DNA of 64,000 nucleotides from Dinoroseobacter sp013215265 (lineage in GTDB: Bacteria > Pseudomonadota > Alphaproteobacteria > Rhodobacterales > Rhodobacteraceae), in contig OY829366.1 in NCBI GenBank assembly GCA_963691755.1, positions 62,001 to 126,000 of the forward strand, in the 5' to 3' direction. Positions 7,524-16,621 of the stretch are shown here, piece by piece (positions within the stretch are counted from its first letter, which is position 1; every line of letters begins with the position of its first letter). The notes beneath the pieces are model-generated. The model did no database searches and was not told the DNA's origin. It saw only the letters and a list, made by a program, of their open reading frames with translations. The position numbers and the translations under genes were made by a program.

Positions 7524-8357
7524 CTAAAGCCAAATTGGATTTGCTTTTGCAAGTTTATCAAAATCCATCAAGTTACCCACAAGGCTGGGCATCTGGTCTA
7601 AAGGAATCATATTTGGGCCATCGGATGGGGCAGTATCCGGCGTTTGATGCGTTTCTATGAATACAGATGCGATCCCAAGACTTACTGCGGCGCGCGCCAT
7701 AACAGGCGCAAATTCGCGCTGCCCGCCAGAACTCCCGCCCTGCCCACCGGGTTGCTGAACAGAATGCGTGGCATCCATTACAACAGGATAACCTGTCTGC
7801 GCCATGCGAGGCAGCCCGCGCATATCGGCAACAAGAGTGTTGTAGCCAAACGATGTACCGCGTTCGGTCAGTAGGATCTTCTGATTTCCAGTGCTTGCGA
7901 CCTTGGCCACTACGTTGTCCATGTCCCAAGGGGCCAGAAACTGGCCTTTCTTGACGTTAATTGCCGCGCCAGTTTCACCAGCAGCCAAAAGCAAGTCGGT
8001 TTGTCTGCACAAAAACGCCGGGATCTGCAAAATATCGACGGAAGACGCGGCCTGTGCGCACTGTTCAGGCGCGTGGATGTCAGTAAGCACCGGGACGCCC
8101 AGCGCATCTCGCAATCGCGCCAGAATATCTAGCCCTTGATCGATCCCAAGACCCCGTTTCCCAGAAACCGAAGTCCGATTGGCTTTGTCGTAGCTCGCTT
8201 TGAACACGTAACCCGCACCTGCCGCGGCGCAGGCATCTTTCATCGTTAGACCGATTTCCAAGGCATGGTCGTAGCTTTCAAGCTGACAGGGCCCTGCGAT
8301 TACGATTAAGGGCGCGTCGTTCGAAAACGTCACGCCACCTACATCCACTTTTTTCAT
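7524..8357 (-). CDS. kdsA: 3-deoxy-8-phosphooctulonate (KDO8P) synthase
   Basis: KdsA condenses phosphoenolpyruvate with arabinose-5-phosphate to KDO-8-phosphate, the precursor of KDO in LPS core and capsule linkers. At 277 residues it is full length. Visible are IAGPCQLESYDHALEIG with the metal or structural Cys, FKASYDKANRTSVSGKRGLG of the phosphate pocket, VLTDIHAPEQC, and the C-terminal HQTPDTAPSDGPNMIP. The gene starts 2 bases after the capsule-export membrane protein and lies 18 bases before the phosphohexomutase, so all four genes appear co-transcribed. This placement suggests a KDO-containing exported glycan rather than only LPS core supply. Confidence 0.96.
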   Translation of the reverse strand: MKKVDVGGVTFSNDAPLIVIAGPCQLESYDHALEIGLTMKDACAAAGAGYVFKASYDKANRTSVSGKRGLGIDQGLDILARLRDALGVPVLTDIHAPEQCAQAASSVDILQIPAFLCRQTDLLLAAGETGAAINVKKGQFLAPWDMDNVVAKVASTGNQKILLTERGTSFGYNTLVADMRGLPRMAQTGYPVVMDATHSVQQPGGQGGSSGGQREFAPVMARAAVSLGIASVFIETHQTPDTAPSDGPNMIPLDQMPSLVGNLMDFDKLAKANPIWL

Positions 8358-8359
8358 GC

Positions 8360-10174
8360 TTAACCCGAAACCTGTTCCCGCAATATCGAGGCGGTCAGCG
8401 ACAACATCAGGTAAATTCCGCCAAAGATCATAAACGCAAGGAAGGTGTTTTCCAAAGCGCGGGGATAGGCGGCCTCATCCGGAGCAATCGGGCTGACGCC
8501 CACCGACAGATAACGCACCTGACGGTTGGCCTCAATCCGGGCAGTTTCAAGTTGTTGCAAAGACTGTTGCAGCAGCAACGTCCTGGTTTGAAGGTCCTGC
8601 TCTGCGATCATCAATTCGCCAGAAATTCGAGCCAATGACGCCGCCCCGCCTGCTCCACCTTCGGTCATACGAGATCGGAGATCAGCGACGAGGTTTTCAA
8701 GCCGGCGAATGTTGCCTTCAACAATCGACACGCGTGTACGATTAGGGTTGGCGTTTGACTGCAATTCAGCAAGTCGCAGACGCTCGTTTTCCAGCTCAAC
8801 CTCGAAGGTAGAAATCTGGTTCATCAACGAAGAGGCCTCGGCTTGCGCACTCATCACACCGCGTTGTTCCTGTAATGCCACCACGCGCTGCTGGGCTTCG
8901 AGCATCCGCAGTTCTGCATCTTCATAACTTTGCGTGGCACCGCGCATCTGATCTTCACGCAAACGCTGGGTCAGGTTGTCGACCTGCTCTTCCGCATATC
9001 CAATCAGCGCTTGGGCAAAGGCTGTGCTGGATTGAGGATCCGCTGCGATCACTTCCATTTTGATGATGCCCTCAGTCGGATCAAAGCCGATCTTCACATG
9101 ACGCCGATAGACACGGTACGTGGCTTCGTTGGTCGCATCGACCGGCAAACGCTGAAGCGTGTCTATCCGGTCTTCCGAGAAATGCTGCTTAAACCCTAAA
9201 TCGCCATCAAGTCGCATCATAGCATCCCGCGACTGCAGATAGCTTTGGACTGTTACAGCATCCTGACTGGTGGCCAGTGCTGTGCCAGAGAACATACCCC
9301 CCATGCCCCCTGCAGAAGCGCCACTGTCCGCTTGCTGAATGACAAATTCGGATTTCGTCGCGAACATAGGCGTGGCATAACGATAATAGTAAGCCCCAGC
9401 CAAAAGCGTGGGAATGAAAACAAAAAAGATTAGGCGTGCAAACAGCAGCACCATCCGCTTGCGACGACGGCGCATGATATCGCGCTGAAACTTACGAACT
9501 TCCTTCGCAACATCCGGCGCAGCCCCGCCTCTACCCCTATCGTCCACTTGGGGTGGCGCCTTGCGTGCTGGCGGGTTGTTTTGCGGAACGGTTTGCGGAA
9601 GTTGGGGATCAGGCGTTTTGGCAGTTTCACCCTCAACCAGCTGCAGCATGTTTTCGCGTGCGAATGGATCGATGCCGCGCTGGCGTAACTGTCGAACAGC
9701 GTCGAGGTCGGAAACGGGGTTCAATCCGTTGCGTTGGGCGATCCGGCGGGCAATCCGCAATTGGCGGCCCGTCAGACCCTCTTGGCGGATCGCTTCAATC
9801 TCATCCTTACTCGTCAAATCGGAAAGTTGTTGAGGATCGGGTGCGCTTGCGCGTTTGACTACGGCGGCTCGTGGACGTCGACCACCCGCCTGAGCCGGAT
9901 TTGCCTGCAACTCTGCTGACCCACGGCTGGGGCGACGCGGACTTACAGCACGCTTGGGTTGCGAAGCTTCGTCGCCGGTAAAATCCATGCTGCCAAACCC
10001 ATCATCATGGGTTTCGGCAAAAGGCATGTCCCCACCACCCACGCCGTCTTCATTTGCATGCGCCTGCGGCTGCGGCTGCGGCTGCGGCTGCGGCTGCGAC
10101 GCCTCGGATGAAGTCGTCGCCCCAGAACCACCTCTTCTGAGACGGAATTTTTTAGCTCTGGGTTTCGTAGTCAT
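8360..10174 (-). CDS. Capsule polysaccharide export inner-membrane protein (KpsE/CtrB-like)
   Basis: Polysaccharide co-polymerase-type export protein of about 604 residues, larger than typical KpsE (about 380), because of a cytoplasmic N-terminal extension of roughly 230 residues. That extension is low-complexity: SEASQPQPQPQPQPQAHAN near residue 20 comes from a hexanucleotide tract. A membrane segment follows (about 240-262), then a periplasmic region with long coiled coil (EDAELRMLEAQQRVVALQEQ), and a C-terminal membrane segment near LAFMIFGGIYLMLSLTASIL. I start at ATG 10174, 23 bases inside the ATPase gene, because residues encoded further upstream in this frame are the antisense-like shadow of that gene. 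It bridges inner membrane and outer-membrane exporter. Confidence 0.85.
   Translation of the reverse strand: MTTKPRAKKFRLRRGGSGATTSSEASQPQPQPQPQPQAHANEDGVGGGDMPFAETHDDGFGSMDFTGDEASQPKRAVSPRRPSRGSAELQANPAQAGGRRPRAAVVKRASAPDPQQLSDLTSKDEIEAIRQEGLTGRQLRIARRIAQRNGLNPVSDLDAVRQLRQRGIDPFARENMLQLVEGETAKTPDPQLPQTVPQNNPPARKAPPQVDDRGRGGAAPDVAKEVRKFQRDIMRRRRKRMVLLFARLIFFVFIPTLLAGAYYYRYATPMFATKSEFVIQQADSGASAGGMGGMFSGTALATSQDAVTVQSYLQSRDAMMRLDGDLGFKQHFSEDRIDTLQRLPVDATNEATYRVYRRHVKIGFDPTEGIIKMEVIAADPQSSTAFAQALIGYAEEQVDNLTQRLREDQMRGATQSYEDAELRMLEAQQRVVALQEQRGVMSAQAEASSLMNQISTFEVELENERLRLAELQSNANPNRTRVSIVEGNIRRLENLVADLRSRMTEGGAGGAASLARISGELMIAEQDLQTRTLLLQQSLQQLETARIEANRQVRYLSVGVSPIAPDEAAYPRALENTFLAFMIFGGIYLMLSLTASILREQVSG
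10064..10099 (-). repeat. CTGCGG hexamer tract inside the export gene
   Basis: Five perfect CTGCGG units plus a sixth ending CTGCGA, encoding alternating Pro-Gln on the minus strand. Because the unit is 6 bases, slippage changes linker length without shifting the frame. Confidence 0.9.
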
Positions 10175-10811
10175 ACAACCGCTTCGCTTCTTCCAATGTT
10201 TCAAACATGTGCAACTTACCACCGCGCAACACCGCAGCGGAGCGACAGAACTTTTCCAAGGTGCTGGATTGATGCGACACGACCACGACAGTGGACTTGC
10301 CCAGCCTTTCACGCAAAACAGCGCCTGCGCGTTTGTTGAATTGCACATCCGTTGTAGACGGCATGCCTTCATCGATAAGATAGATGTCAAAATCGAGGCT
10401 TAACATCAGCGCGAAACTGAACCTTGCACGCATCCCCTGGCTATAAGTTCCAACCGCCATGTCAAAGTACTCTTTGATGTCACAAAGATAGCGACAAAAC
10501 GCTTCGACGTAGTCTGGATCGAGATCGTAAAGCCGGGCGATATATCTCGCGTTCTCTCGGCCTGTGTGGCGGTTAACGACACCGCCCATAAAACCCAACG
10601 GGAATGAAATTCGGCTGGTACGCGAGATCTGACCCTCGTCAGGTTTTTCCAACCCCGCCATCATATTGATGATCGTGGTCTTACCCGTACCGTTTGGCGC
10701 CAGAATACCCACGGACCGACCAAGTTCGACCCGGAACGACGCCTCGTCCAAGATTACCTTGCGCTGCTTCCCAGTCCAGAAGCTTTTACTAACGCGGTCA
10801 AACTCAATCAT
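10152..10811 (-). CDS. Capsule polysaccharide ABC transporter ATPase (KpsT/CtrD-like)
   Basis: ATPase subunit of an ABC-2 polysaccharide exporter, about 219 residues, matching the KpsT/BexA family length. Walker A reads GILAPNGTGKTTIINMMAG, with Ala where the motif's first Gly normally stands; the signature is TYSQGMRARFSFALMLSLDF, Walker B is IYLIDEGMPS and the switch is VVSHQSSTL. I start at ATG 10811 (MIEFDRVSK); a GTG at 10832 is in frame. It is the first gene of the operon and overlaps the export membrane gene. The usual permease partner (KpsM) is absent here, so the transporter must be completed from elsewhere in the genome. Confidence 0.9.
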   Translation of the reverse strand: MIEFDRVSKSFWTGKQRKVILDEASFRVELGRSVGILAPNGTGKTTIINMMAGLEKPDEGQISRTSRISFPLGFMGGVVNRHTGRENARYIARLYDLDPDYVEAFCRYLCDIKEYFDMAVGTYSQGMRARFSFALMLSLDFDIYLIDEGMPSTTDVQFNKRAGAVLRERLGKSTVVVVSHQSSTLEKFCRSAAVLRGGKLHMFETLEEAKRLYDYETQS

Positions 10812-11179
10812 TTCGCTATCCGTTCTGCCCACAAAACAGGGGCAGTTTTCACACCGCTCCAGTTCTAGGTGTGGTATGGGGCAGCATTATGTCGAACGGT
10901 GAATTTTTTGGGACGAAATGAGACTAACTGTTCAATGCTTGGAAACTTGTACCGGAAATTATAGCAACAAAGCGTTATCAAAGTAGCACTTTGTTTCACT
11001 ATTCCAGACAGTTAGCCTCAAAGCGCCGGGAACAAAGCCATAGATCAAAAAGTTGCGGGAAATCTAACCTCACAATACTTCATCACAAAATTGATCTTGG
11101 TGGACAGGGATAGATTTGCGTCTGCACATAGAGTCTGCGTGCAAACCCAATATGAACTTAAATAGACGTTTTTTGATCC
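10812..11179. other. Divergent intergenic region, no gene seen
   Basis: About 370 AT-rich bases between the polysaccharide operon (leftwards) and the glycosylase gene (rightwards). I find no coding frame with family resemblance. It contains a good -10-like hexamer for the leftward operon (10958-10963) and must also hold the rightward promoter, which I could not place. Confidence 0.6.
10958..10963 (-). promoter_or_regulatory. Possible -10 element for the polysaccharide operon
   Basis: Perfect TATAAT on the minus strand (plus strand ATTATA), about 147 bases before the ATPase start. No good -35 is found at 16-18 bases, so the assignment is tentative; it would leave a 5' leader of about 140 nt. 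Confidence 0.3.
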
Positions 11180-11779
11180 ATGCCCGAAAACTACTTATCG
11201 CTAAGAAAAAAAATACGTGGTTGTAAGATTTGCGCAGATCGATTTGCCAAAACGCATACTGCACACACACCTAATCCGGTGGTGTGGTTTAAGCCAAACG
11301 CAAGGATACTGATCGCAGGACAAGCACCAGGTGCACGCGTCTATAGAAGTGGTCAACCGTTCACAGATCCCTCAGGAGACCGCTTGAGAGTTTGGTTAGG
11401 CATGGATGAGGATACATTTTACGACCAAGATCGTGTTGCCATCGTTCCGATGGCATTCTGTTTCCCAGGCTACTCCAAAGCTGGCTCAGACCTCCCGCCG
11501 CCGCCAATCTGCGCAAAAACCTGGCACGATCAGGTTATGGAAAACTTGCAGTCGATTGAACTGGCCGTTCTGGTCGGCAGCGCGGCGCATAAATGGCATT
11601 TAGAGACAAGAAGCTCAGTTACCGAGACAGTCCAGCGTTGGCGAGACCATGCGCCGCGTGTCTTTCCCTTGCCTCACCCGTCTTGGCGCAATACCGCGTG
11701 GTTGAAACGAAACCCTTGGTTTGCGGCAGAGGTTCTTCCTGACTTGCGCCAACGCGTTACAGAAGTTTTGGCAGAATGA
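11180..11779 (+). CDS. Uracil-DNA glycosylase family protein, 4Fe-4S (family 4/5-like)
   Basis: Protein of 199 residues of the uracil-DNA glycosylase superfamily (COG1573 type), expected to excise uracil or related bases from DNA. Motif 1 is AGQAPGARVYRSGQPFTD and the late His motif is LPHPSWRNTAW. Four cysteines are placed as in iron-sulfur UDGs: C15 and C18 (GCKICADRF), C94 (AFCFPGY) and C111 (PPPICAKTW), i.e. C-x2-C-x75-C-x16-C. The protein is somewhat short. It overlaps the SseB-like gene by 4 bases (ATGA), so the two are co-translated. Confidence 0.85.
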   Translation: MPENYLSLRKKIRGCKICADRFAKTHTAHTPNPVVWFKPNARILIAGQAPGARVYRSGQPFTDPSGDRLRVWLGMDEDTFYDQDRVAIVPMAFCFPGYSKAGSDLPPPPICAKTWHDQVMENLQSIELAVLVGSAAHKWHLETRSSVTETVQRWRDHAPRVFPLPHPSWRNTAWLKRNPWFAAEVLPDLRQRVTEVLAE

Positions 11780-12561
11780 GCGAACTCACCCCGATTGACC
11801 ACGCCCACGCAGCGATGGAAGCCGAGCCCGAAAACGAGACGCTTCGGCTGCGATTTTACGAACGGGTTGCTGATAGCGAACTGGTCGTCGCACTAGAAGC
11901 AGCCCCCGTAGGCGACACTCTTAATCCCTTGATGTTTCCGGTTGACGGCGAGCAAATCATTTTGGCATTCGACAGCGAAGCGCGTTTGACCGAATTTCTT
12001 GGCGGAGCAACTTCCTATGCCGCCATGCCAGGGCGTCGGTTGGTTCAGATGGTGGCAGAGCAAGGCGCCGGAATTGGATTGAATCTGGAGGTAGCGCCGT
12101 CCTCGATTGTGTTGCCGCATACCGCCTTGGTTTGGCTGCGCGATACGCTGGCCGCACGACCCAAAGAGATGGACGTAATTCCATCAGAGATCGCGCCTCC
12201 GTCGGGATTACCCGAGCGTGTACTGACCGCACTTGACGCAAAACTCGCTCAGGCAAAAGGCCTTGCACGGCTCGCATATCTTGTACGGGCGACATACGAA
12301 AGCGGTGCGAAAACGCCTCTGCTGGCTTTCATAGACGCCTTGCCCGATGCGCAGGTATCACTCGCTGAAGCTACACAAGAGGCTTTGACATTTGCAGGTA
12401 TCGAAGCGGGAACCATAGATGTCGCGTTCTTTGCCAGTTCGGACGAAATCGCAGCTATGCTAGCGCGGCATGGATTGCGATTTGATCTGCCAATTCCTGA
12501 TGTGCGGCAAGCACCAAGTGCGCCCGGAATGGACCCAAAAGCGCCGCCAAAATTGAAGTAG
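11776..12561 (+). CDS. SseB family protein
   Basis: Protein of 261 residues with an SseB N-terminal domain (about 5-125). Features are the opening helix 'LTPIDHAHAAMEAEPENETL', a central FPVDGEQIILAFDSEARLTEF and LVQMVAEQGAGIGLNLE; the C-terminal half resembles the second SseB domain (QVSLAEATQEALTFAGIEAG). The family's biochemical role is unknown: the name comes from E. coli SseB (serine sensitivity), and it is unrelated to the type III secretion protein of the same name. It overlaps the glycosylase stop codon and converges on ghrA with a 13-base gap. Confidence 0.8.
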   Translation: MSELTPIDHAHAAMEAEPENETLRLRFYERVADSELVVALEAAPVGDTLNPLMFPVDGEQIILAFDSEARLTEFLGGATSYAAMPGRRLVQMVAEQGAGIGLNLEVAPSSIVLPHTALVWLRDTLAARPKEMDVIPSEIAPPSGLPERVLTALDAKLAQAKGLARLAYLVRATYESGAKTPLLAFIDALPDAQVSLAEATQEALTFAGIEAGTIDVAFFASSDEIAAMLARHGLRFDLPIPDVRQAPSAPGMDPKAPPKLK

Positions 12562-12574
12562 CGGCAGACTTGCG

Positions 12575-13516
12575 TCAGTAACCCGATTTTCGGTCCACTC
12601 GGTGCAACAAAGGCTCGCCCTCTTCTGCACGCCGAATGTTTTCGGCAACCACTGCAGCTGCGCTCGTTGCGCGGGTCTCAGAGGCAATGTGAGGGGTAAC
12701 CGTCACCCGAGGATGTGACCAGAACGCATGTTCGGCCGGCAAGGGTTCGATACGGAACACATCCAAGGTCGCATGCCCAACCTGTCCACTATCCAAAGCA
12801 GCAAGAAGCGCGGTGTCATCAATCAATGGCCCCCGACCCGGATTAATGATGAATGCACCCTCCGCAAGCAATGACAGCGTAGACGCATTCAGGGTGTTTT
12901 CAGTGGCCGGTGTGTTTGGAAGCAGAAGAACAACGCCCTCAGCGCCCGTCAGTGCTTCGCTCAAGCCGTCATCGCCTGCGTAACATGCAATGCCTTCCAC
13001 CTGCTTTAGTGATCTGCTCCACCCTCGCACTTGGAAGTTGAGCGCCCGCAATGCCTGGCCGACAGCCGAACCCAAAGCGCCAAGTCCTAGTATCGTGATG
13101 ATACGGTCACGCGCCAACGGCGGCACAATGCCAGCACGCCAGACACCATCCTGGCCGTGAATGTGCGCATCCATTCCCAAATGATGGCGCAGCACATGGC
13201 CTGTGCACCACTCGATCATACCTTCAGTCAGACCAAAATCGACCATACGCGTCAGGGGCATGGTTAGCGTTTCATTGCCCACAATGTCTTCCACGCCTGC
13301 CCAAAGGTTCAAAACTGCCTTGCAACGAGAAAAAGGCGTGAAATCCTGGATCTCACTGTTGGGCGCATAGATGACATAGTCGATCTCTGCAGGGTCAAAT
13401 GGAGCGTTGCTGGGTGTCAGCTCCACGTCGAGCCCGACGTCTTCGAACGACTTGCGAAGTGGCGTCTCGTATTGGTCCCAACGCATGGGCAACGCGGCGA
13501 ATAGGACGTTCACCAT
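12575..13516 (-). CDS. ghrA: Glyoxylate/hydroxypyruvate reductase A-type dehydrogenase
   Basis: D-2-hydroxyacid dehydrogenase of about 313 residues in the GhrA subfamily, which reduces glyoxylate and hydroxypyruvate with NAD(P)H. The Rossmann loop is LGLGALGSAVGQALRALNF followed by RGWSRS (Arg suggests NADPH). The catalytic Arg is in INPGRGPLIDD, the Glu in DVFRIEPLP and the His in VTVTPHIAS. I begin at ATG 13516 (MVNVLFAALPMRW); residues encoded upstream run into the rodA end and do not look like the family. It follows rodA after 19 bases on the same strand, so it may be the last gene of the rod-shape operon, although its metabolic role is unrelated. Confidence 0.9.
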   Translation of the reverse strand: MVNVLFAALPMRWDQYETPLRKSFEDVGLDVELTPSNAPFDPAEIDYVIYAPNSEIQDFTPFSRCKAVLNLWAGVEDIVGNETLTMPLTRMVDFGLTEGMIEWCTGHVLRHHLGMDAHIHGQDGVWRAGIVPPLARDRIITILGLGALGSAVGQALRALNFQVRGWSRSLKQVEGIACYAGDDGLSEALTGAEGVVLLLPNTPATENTLNASTLSLLAEGAFIINPGRGPLIDDTALLAALDSGQVGHATLDVFRIEPLPAEHAFWSHPRVTVTPHIASETRATSAAAVVAENIRRAEEGEPLLHRVDRKSGY

Positions 13517-13535
13517 TGTCAAAATTCCTTCGGGA

Positions 13536-14681
13536 TTATCGAGATCTCGGGCGGTGGATATGAGCACTTTGTATAAGCCCGAAACCCGCAAGGATCACAA
13601 GCATGGCAGATCCACCATAACTGACCAATGGCAGCGGAACCCCAACAACCGGGGCCAACCCCATCACCATCGCCATGTTGACTGCGAAGTAGAAGAAAAA
13701 GGCGGACGTAATCCCAAGGATCATCAAAGAAGCGAACCGATCGCGCGTGCGCAGCGCCGAGACGACACAAAAGGCGATGATCAACCCGTAAAGCGCCAAG
13801 AGGGAGATACCGCCGAGAAAACCAAACTCTTCGGCAAGTGTCGTAAAAATAAAGTCGGTGTGTTTTTCGGGCAAGAAATTCAACCGACTTTGCGTGCCTT
13901 CCATGAAACCGCGCCCTGTCCATCCCCCAGAACCGAGAGCAATCTTTGACTGGGTGATGTGATAGCCCGCCCCAAGTGGGTCCTGACTGGGATCAAGGAA
14001 GGTATCGATGCGTCGGTATTGGTAATCTTGCAATAGCTGCCATTCGGTACCGCGCGACGTAAAAACAGCGTAGACCGCTCCGACCCCGGTGGCGATCACG
14101 ACCGCGAAATAAGCCCAGTGCACGCCGGCAACAAACATGACCACTGCGCCGCCAAGCAGCAGAAGCAACCCAGTACCGAGATCCGGTTGTCCAAGAACAA
14201 GGAAGACTGGAATCAGGATCATAACGACTGGCAACGCAACATACTGAAGCTTGGATACCTTCGTCACATCAAGCCAATCATAATAGGCAGCCAGCACCAT
14301 AACGAGCGTGATCTTCATCAATTCAGACGGCTGAAGCCGCATGAAACCAAGGTCGATCCAGCGCTGTGCACCCATACCAACCACCCCGAAGAACTCGACA
14401 GCGAGAAGCAGAACGAGGGTGCCAAGATACGCGAGGACCGAGAAGTTTCGCCAGATATGGATCGGGACCATGGCAACAAAAAATAAGATCGCCATGCCCA
14501 ATCCAAAGCGCTTCATCTGCGGCTCTGCCCAGCGCGCTATATTGCCGCCCGAGACCGAGTACAGCATCAAAAACCCCATCGACGCGACCGCAAGTATCAG
14601 CAGGATCAGGCCCCAATTCATGTAGAGCAGTTTAGCCGGCCCGCTGGGGACAGTACGAAGGCTATATTCAAGATAACTCAT
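13536..14681 (-). CDS. rodA: Rod shape-determining protein RodA (SEDS glycosyltransferase)
   Basis: RodA polymerises lipid II glycans in the lateral wall as partner of PBP2. The 381 residues form about ten membrane segments. SEDS landmarks are QRWIDLGFMRLQPSELMKI, DLGTGLLLLLGG, a large periplasmic loop (QYRRIDTFLDPSQDPLGAG then YHITQSKIALGSGG) and the C-terminal GVPLPLVSYGGSAMLVILAG. It overlaps the mrdA stop by 4 bases. The order mreB-mreC-mreD-mrdA-rodA is canonical and complete. Confidence 0.97.
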   Translation of the reverse strand: MSYLEYSLRTVPSGPAKLLYMNWGLILLILAVASMGFLMLYSVSGGNIARWAEPQMKRFGLGMAILFFVAMVPIHIWRNFSVLAYLGTLVLLLAVEFFGVVGMGAQRWIDLGFMRLQPSELMKITLVMVLAAYYDWLDVTKVSKLQYVALPVVMILIPVFLVLGQPDLGTGLLLLLGGAVVMFVAGVHWAYFAVVIATGVGAVYAVFTSRGTEWQLLQDYQYRRIDTFLDPSQDPLGAGYHITQSKIALGSGGWTGRGFMEGTQSRLNFLPEKHTDFIFTTLAEEFGFLGGISLLALYGLIIAFCVVSALRTRDRFASLMILGITSAFFFYFAVNMAMVMGLAPVVGVPLPLVSYGGSAMLVILAGFGLIQSAHIHRPRSR

Positions 14682-16621
14682 GCCCGCGTCCGCCCTTCGC
14701 TGGGGGCGATGGGATCAATCAATTCAAGCGCATCGCGTTCCCGTCGAACAGCGTTGCGCAGGTGTGATGGATACGCGGAAAGCGGTGGCAAGTCGCCGTG
14801 CATCGCGCGTAAAAGCAGGTCACGCGCAATCGGCGCTGCGGCTGCAGATCCTCCGCCGCCGTGTTCTACAACAACCGAAACTGCATATTTTGGGGCAGGT
14901 TGCGGGCCGTAGCCCACAAACAATGCATGGTCCCGTCGATCCCACGGCAGATCCTCATTACGGACCACTCCCGCCGCACGTTCGGCGGCCGTGATGTTGC
15001 GGACCTGACTGGTCCCAGTTTTGCCTGCAAACCGGAACTTGTCGTCGACGAGCCGAGATCCATAAGCCGTTCCACCCCTGCGGTTCATGACCTCATCCAT
15101 GGCTTCACGAACCGCTGAGAGATGTTCTGGATTGATACCCAAATCTGCAGGTGGCTGGCGGTCTCCGGGGCGCCCATCAACACTACGGATCAAATTTGGT
15201 TCAACTGCCCTGCCGGTTGCCAGCCGTGCCGTCATAACAGCCAGTTGCATTGGTGAGGTCAGAACAAACCCCTGCCCGATGCACGCATTCAGAGTATCGC
15301 CAATAAGCCAATCTTCAGATCGAACGCGTTTTTTCCATTCGCGTGTGGGCGTGAGACCTTCAGCAACTGCGTTGAGCGGCAAGTCATATCGGCGCCCAAG
15401 TCCCAGACGACGCGCCATCGCAGTTATCTTGTTGATCCCGACCCGCTGAGCGATCTCATAATAGAAAACATCGCAGCTTTCACGAAGGCTGGACTTGAGG
15501 TCCATCGGCCCATGTCCCCCCCGACGCCAGCAATGGAAGCGCCGATCACCAAGCTCCGTGAAACCAGAACAAGTGATGCGCTCATCGAGATCAATGACTC
15601 CATCTTCAAGGGCAGCAAGCGCCGTTACCATCTTGAAGGTAGACCCGGGCGGGTAGGTACCCTGGACACTTTTGGTCGCAAGAGGACGGTAAGGATTGTT
15701 TAGAAGTGCGTTGTAATTCGTCGCTGAAATGCCCCTTACGAAGAGGTTGGAATCATAAGTAGGCGCAGAGCCCAATGCGAGGATGTCGCCCGTTTCAACG
15801 TCTAGTACGATGCCCGATGCGCTTTGCTCTCCCAACCGCGCCTGAACATAGTTCTGTAGTGCATAGTCAATGGTCAGCTGAACATTTGAACCAGGCACAC
15901 CCTCCTCGCGGCCAAGTTCACGCATCACCCTTCCCGCGGCATTCACTTCAATGCGTTTCGTGCCGGCGCTGCCTCGCAAGGTACGTTCCAGTCGATTTTC
16001 AACGCCAGTTTTACCAATCTGGAAACGTGGAATTTGCAAAAGCGGATCATCGTCGTCGATCCGCTGAAGATCAAAATCAGATACGGGTCCGACATAACCC
16101 ACGACATGCGCAAAATCTGATCCCAATGGGTAGTATCGTGACAACCCGACCTCTGGGGTTATGCCCGGCAATGCCGGGGCGTTCACGGCAACTTCGGAGA
16201 AATCCTGCCAGCTTAGTCGATCCGCGACTGTTATCGGCACAAACGGCGATCGCCGCGCGATTTCCTCGCGCCGCCGCTGAAGCTCCTCATCGGGTATCGG
16301 GATGAGCAGAGCAAGGCGTTTGAGCACCATGTCCACGTCGCCCGCGTCTTCGCGCACGATGACAACTCGGTAATTCGGTTCATTCTCCGCAAGGGCCACG
16401 CCGTTACGATCGTAGATCAAACCACGGGCAGGAGGCAGAAGCCTGAAATTTATGCGGTTTTCTTCGGCAAGCAGTCGGAATTCTGCGGCCTGTTCAACTT
16501 GCAACTGGCGCATACGCCATCCGAGCACACCAAGCACTGCCAGCTGAGCCCCACCCAAAACAGCGGTCCTGCGTGTGATCCGTGCGGCGCTTTCGTGATT
16601 ATCGCGGTCTGTACGTTTCAT
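14678..16621 (-). CDS. mrdA: Penicillin-binding protein 2
   Basis: Class B PBP (transpeptidase of elongation), 647 residues. A single N-terminal membrane anchor (about 20-40) is followed by the pedestal domain and the transpeptidase domain, whose motifs are intact: SxxK in PGSTFKMVTAL, SxN-type in LRESCDVFYYE (Ser-Cys-Asp) and KTG in FAGKTGTSQVRN. The C-terminus has a polar tail. The gene overlaps both mreD and rodA by ATGA, consistent with equimolar, coupled synthesis of the elongasome proteins. Target of mecillinam-type beta-lactams in this family. Confidence 0.97.
   Translation of the reverse strand: MKRTDRDNHESAARITRRTAVLGGAQLAVLGVLGWRMRQLQVEQAAEFRLLAEENRINFRLLPPARGLIYDRNGVALAENEPNYRVVIVREDAGDVDMVLKRLALLIPIPDEELQRRREEIARRSPFVPITVADRLSWQDFSEVAVNAPALPGITPEVGLSRYYPLGSDFAHVVGYVGPVSDFDLQRIDDDDPLLQIPRFQIGKTGVENRLERTLRGSAGTKRIEVNAAGRVMRELGREEGVPGSNVQLTIDYALQNYVQARLGEQSASGIVLDVETGDILALGSAPTYDSNLFVRGISATNYNALLNNPYRPLATKSVQGTYPPGSTFKMVTALAALEDGVIDLDERITCSGFTELGDRRFHCWRRGGHGPMDLKSSLRESCDVFYYEIAQRVGINKITAMARRLGLGRRYDLPLNAVAEGLTPTREWKKRVRSEDWLIGDTLNACIGQGFVLTSPMQLAVMTARLATGRAVEPNLIRSVDGRPGDRQPPADLGINPEHLSAVREAMDEVMNRRGGTAYGSRLVDDKFRFAGKTGTSQVRNITAAERAAGVVRNEDLPWDRRDHALFVGYGPQPAPKYAVSVVVEHGGGGSAAAAPIARDLLLRAMHGDLPPLSAYPSHLRNAVRRERDALELIDPIAPSEGRTRA

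Noticed and set aside
6522..7601. Open frame of 359 codons on the plus strand
   Set aside because: It is antisense to the phosphohexomutase gene, starts and ends without ribosome site, and its residues show no family resemblance; it arises from codon bias.
10061..10100. Short tandem repeat as a CRISPR array
   Set aside because: The units are 6 bases with no spacers and lie inside a coding sequence. I found no CRISPR array in the window.
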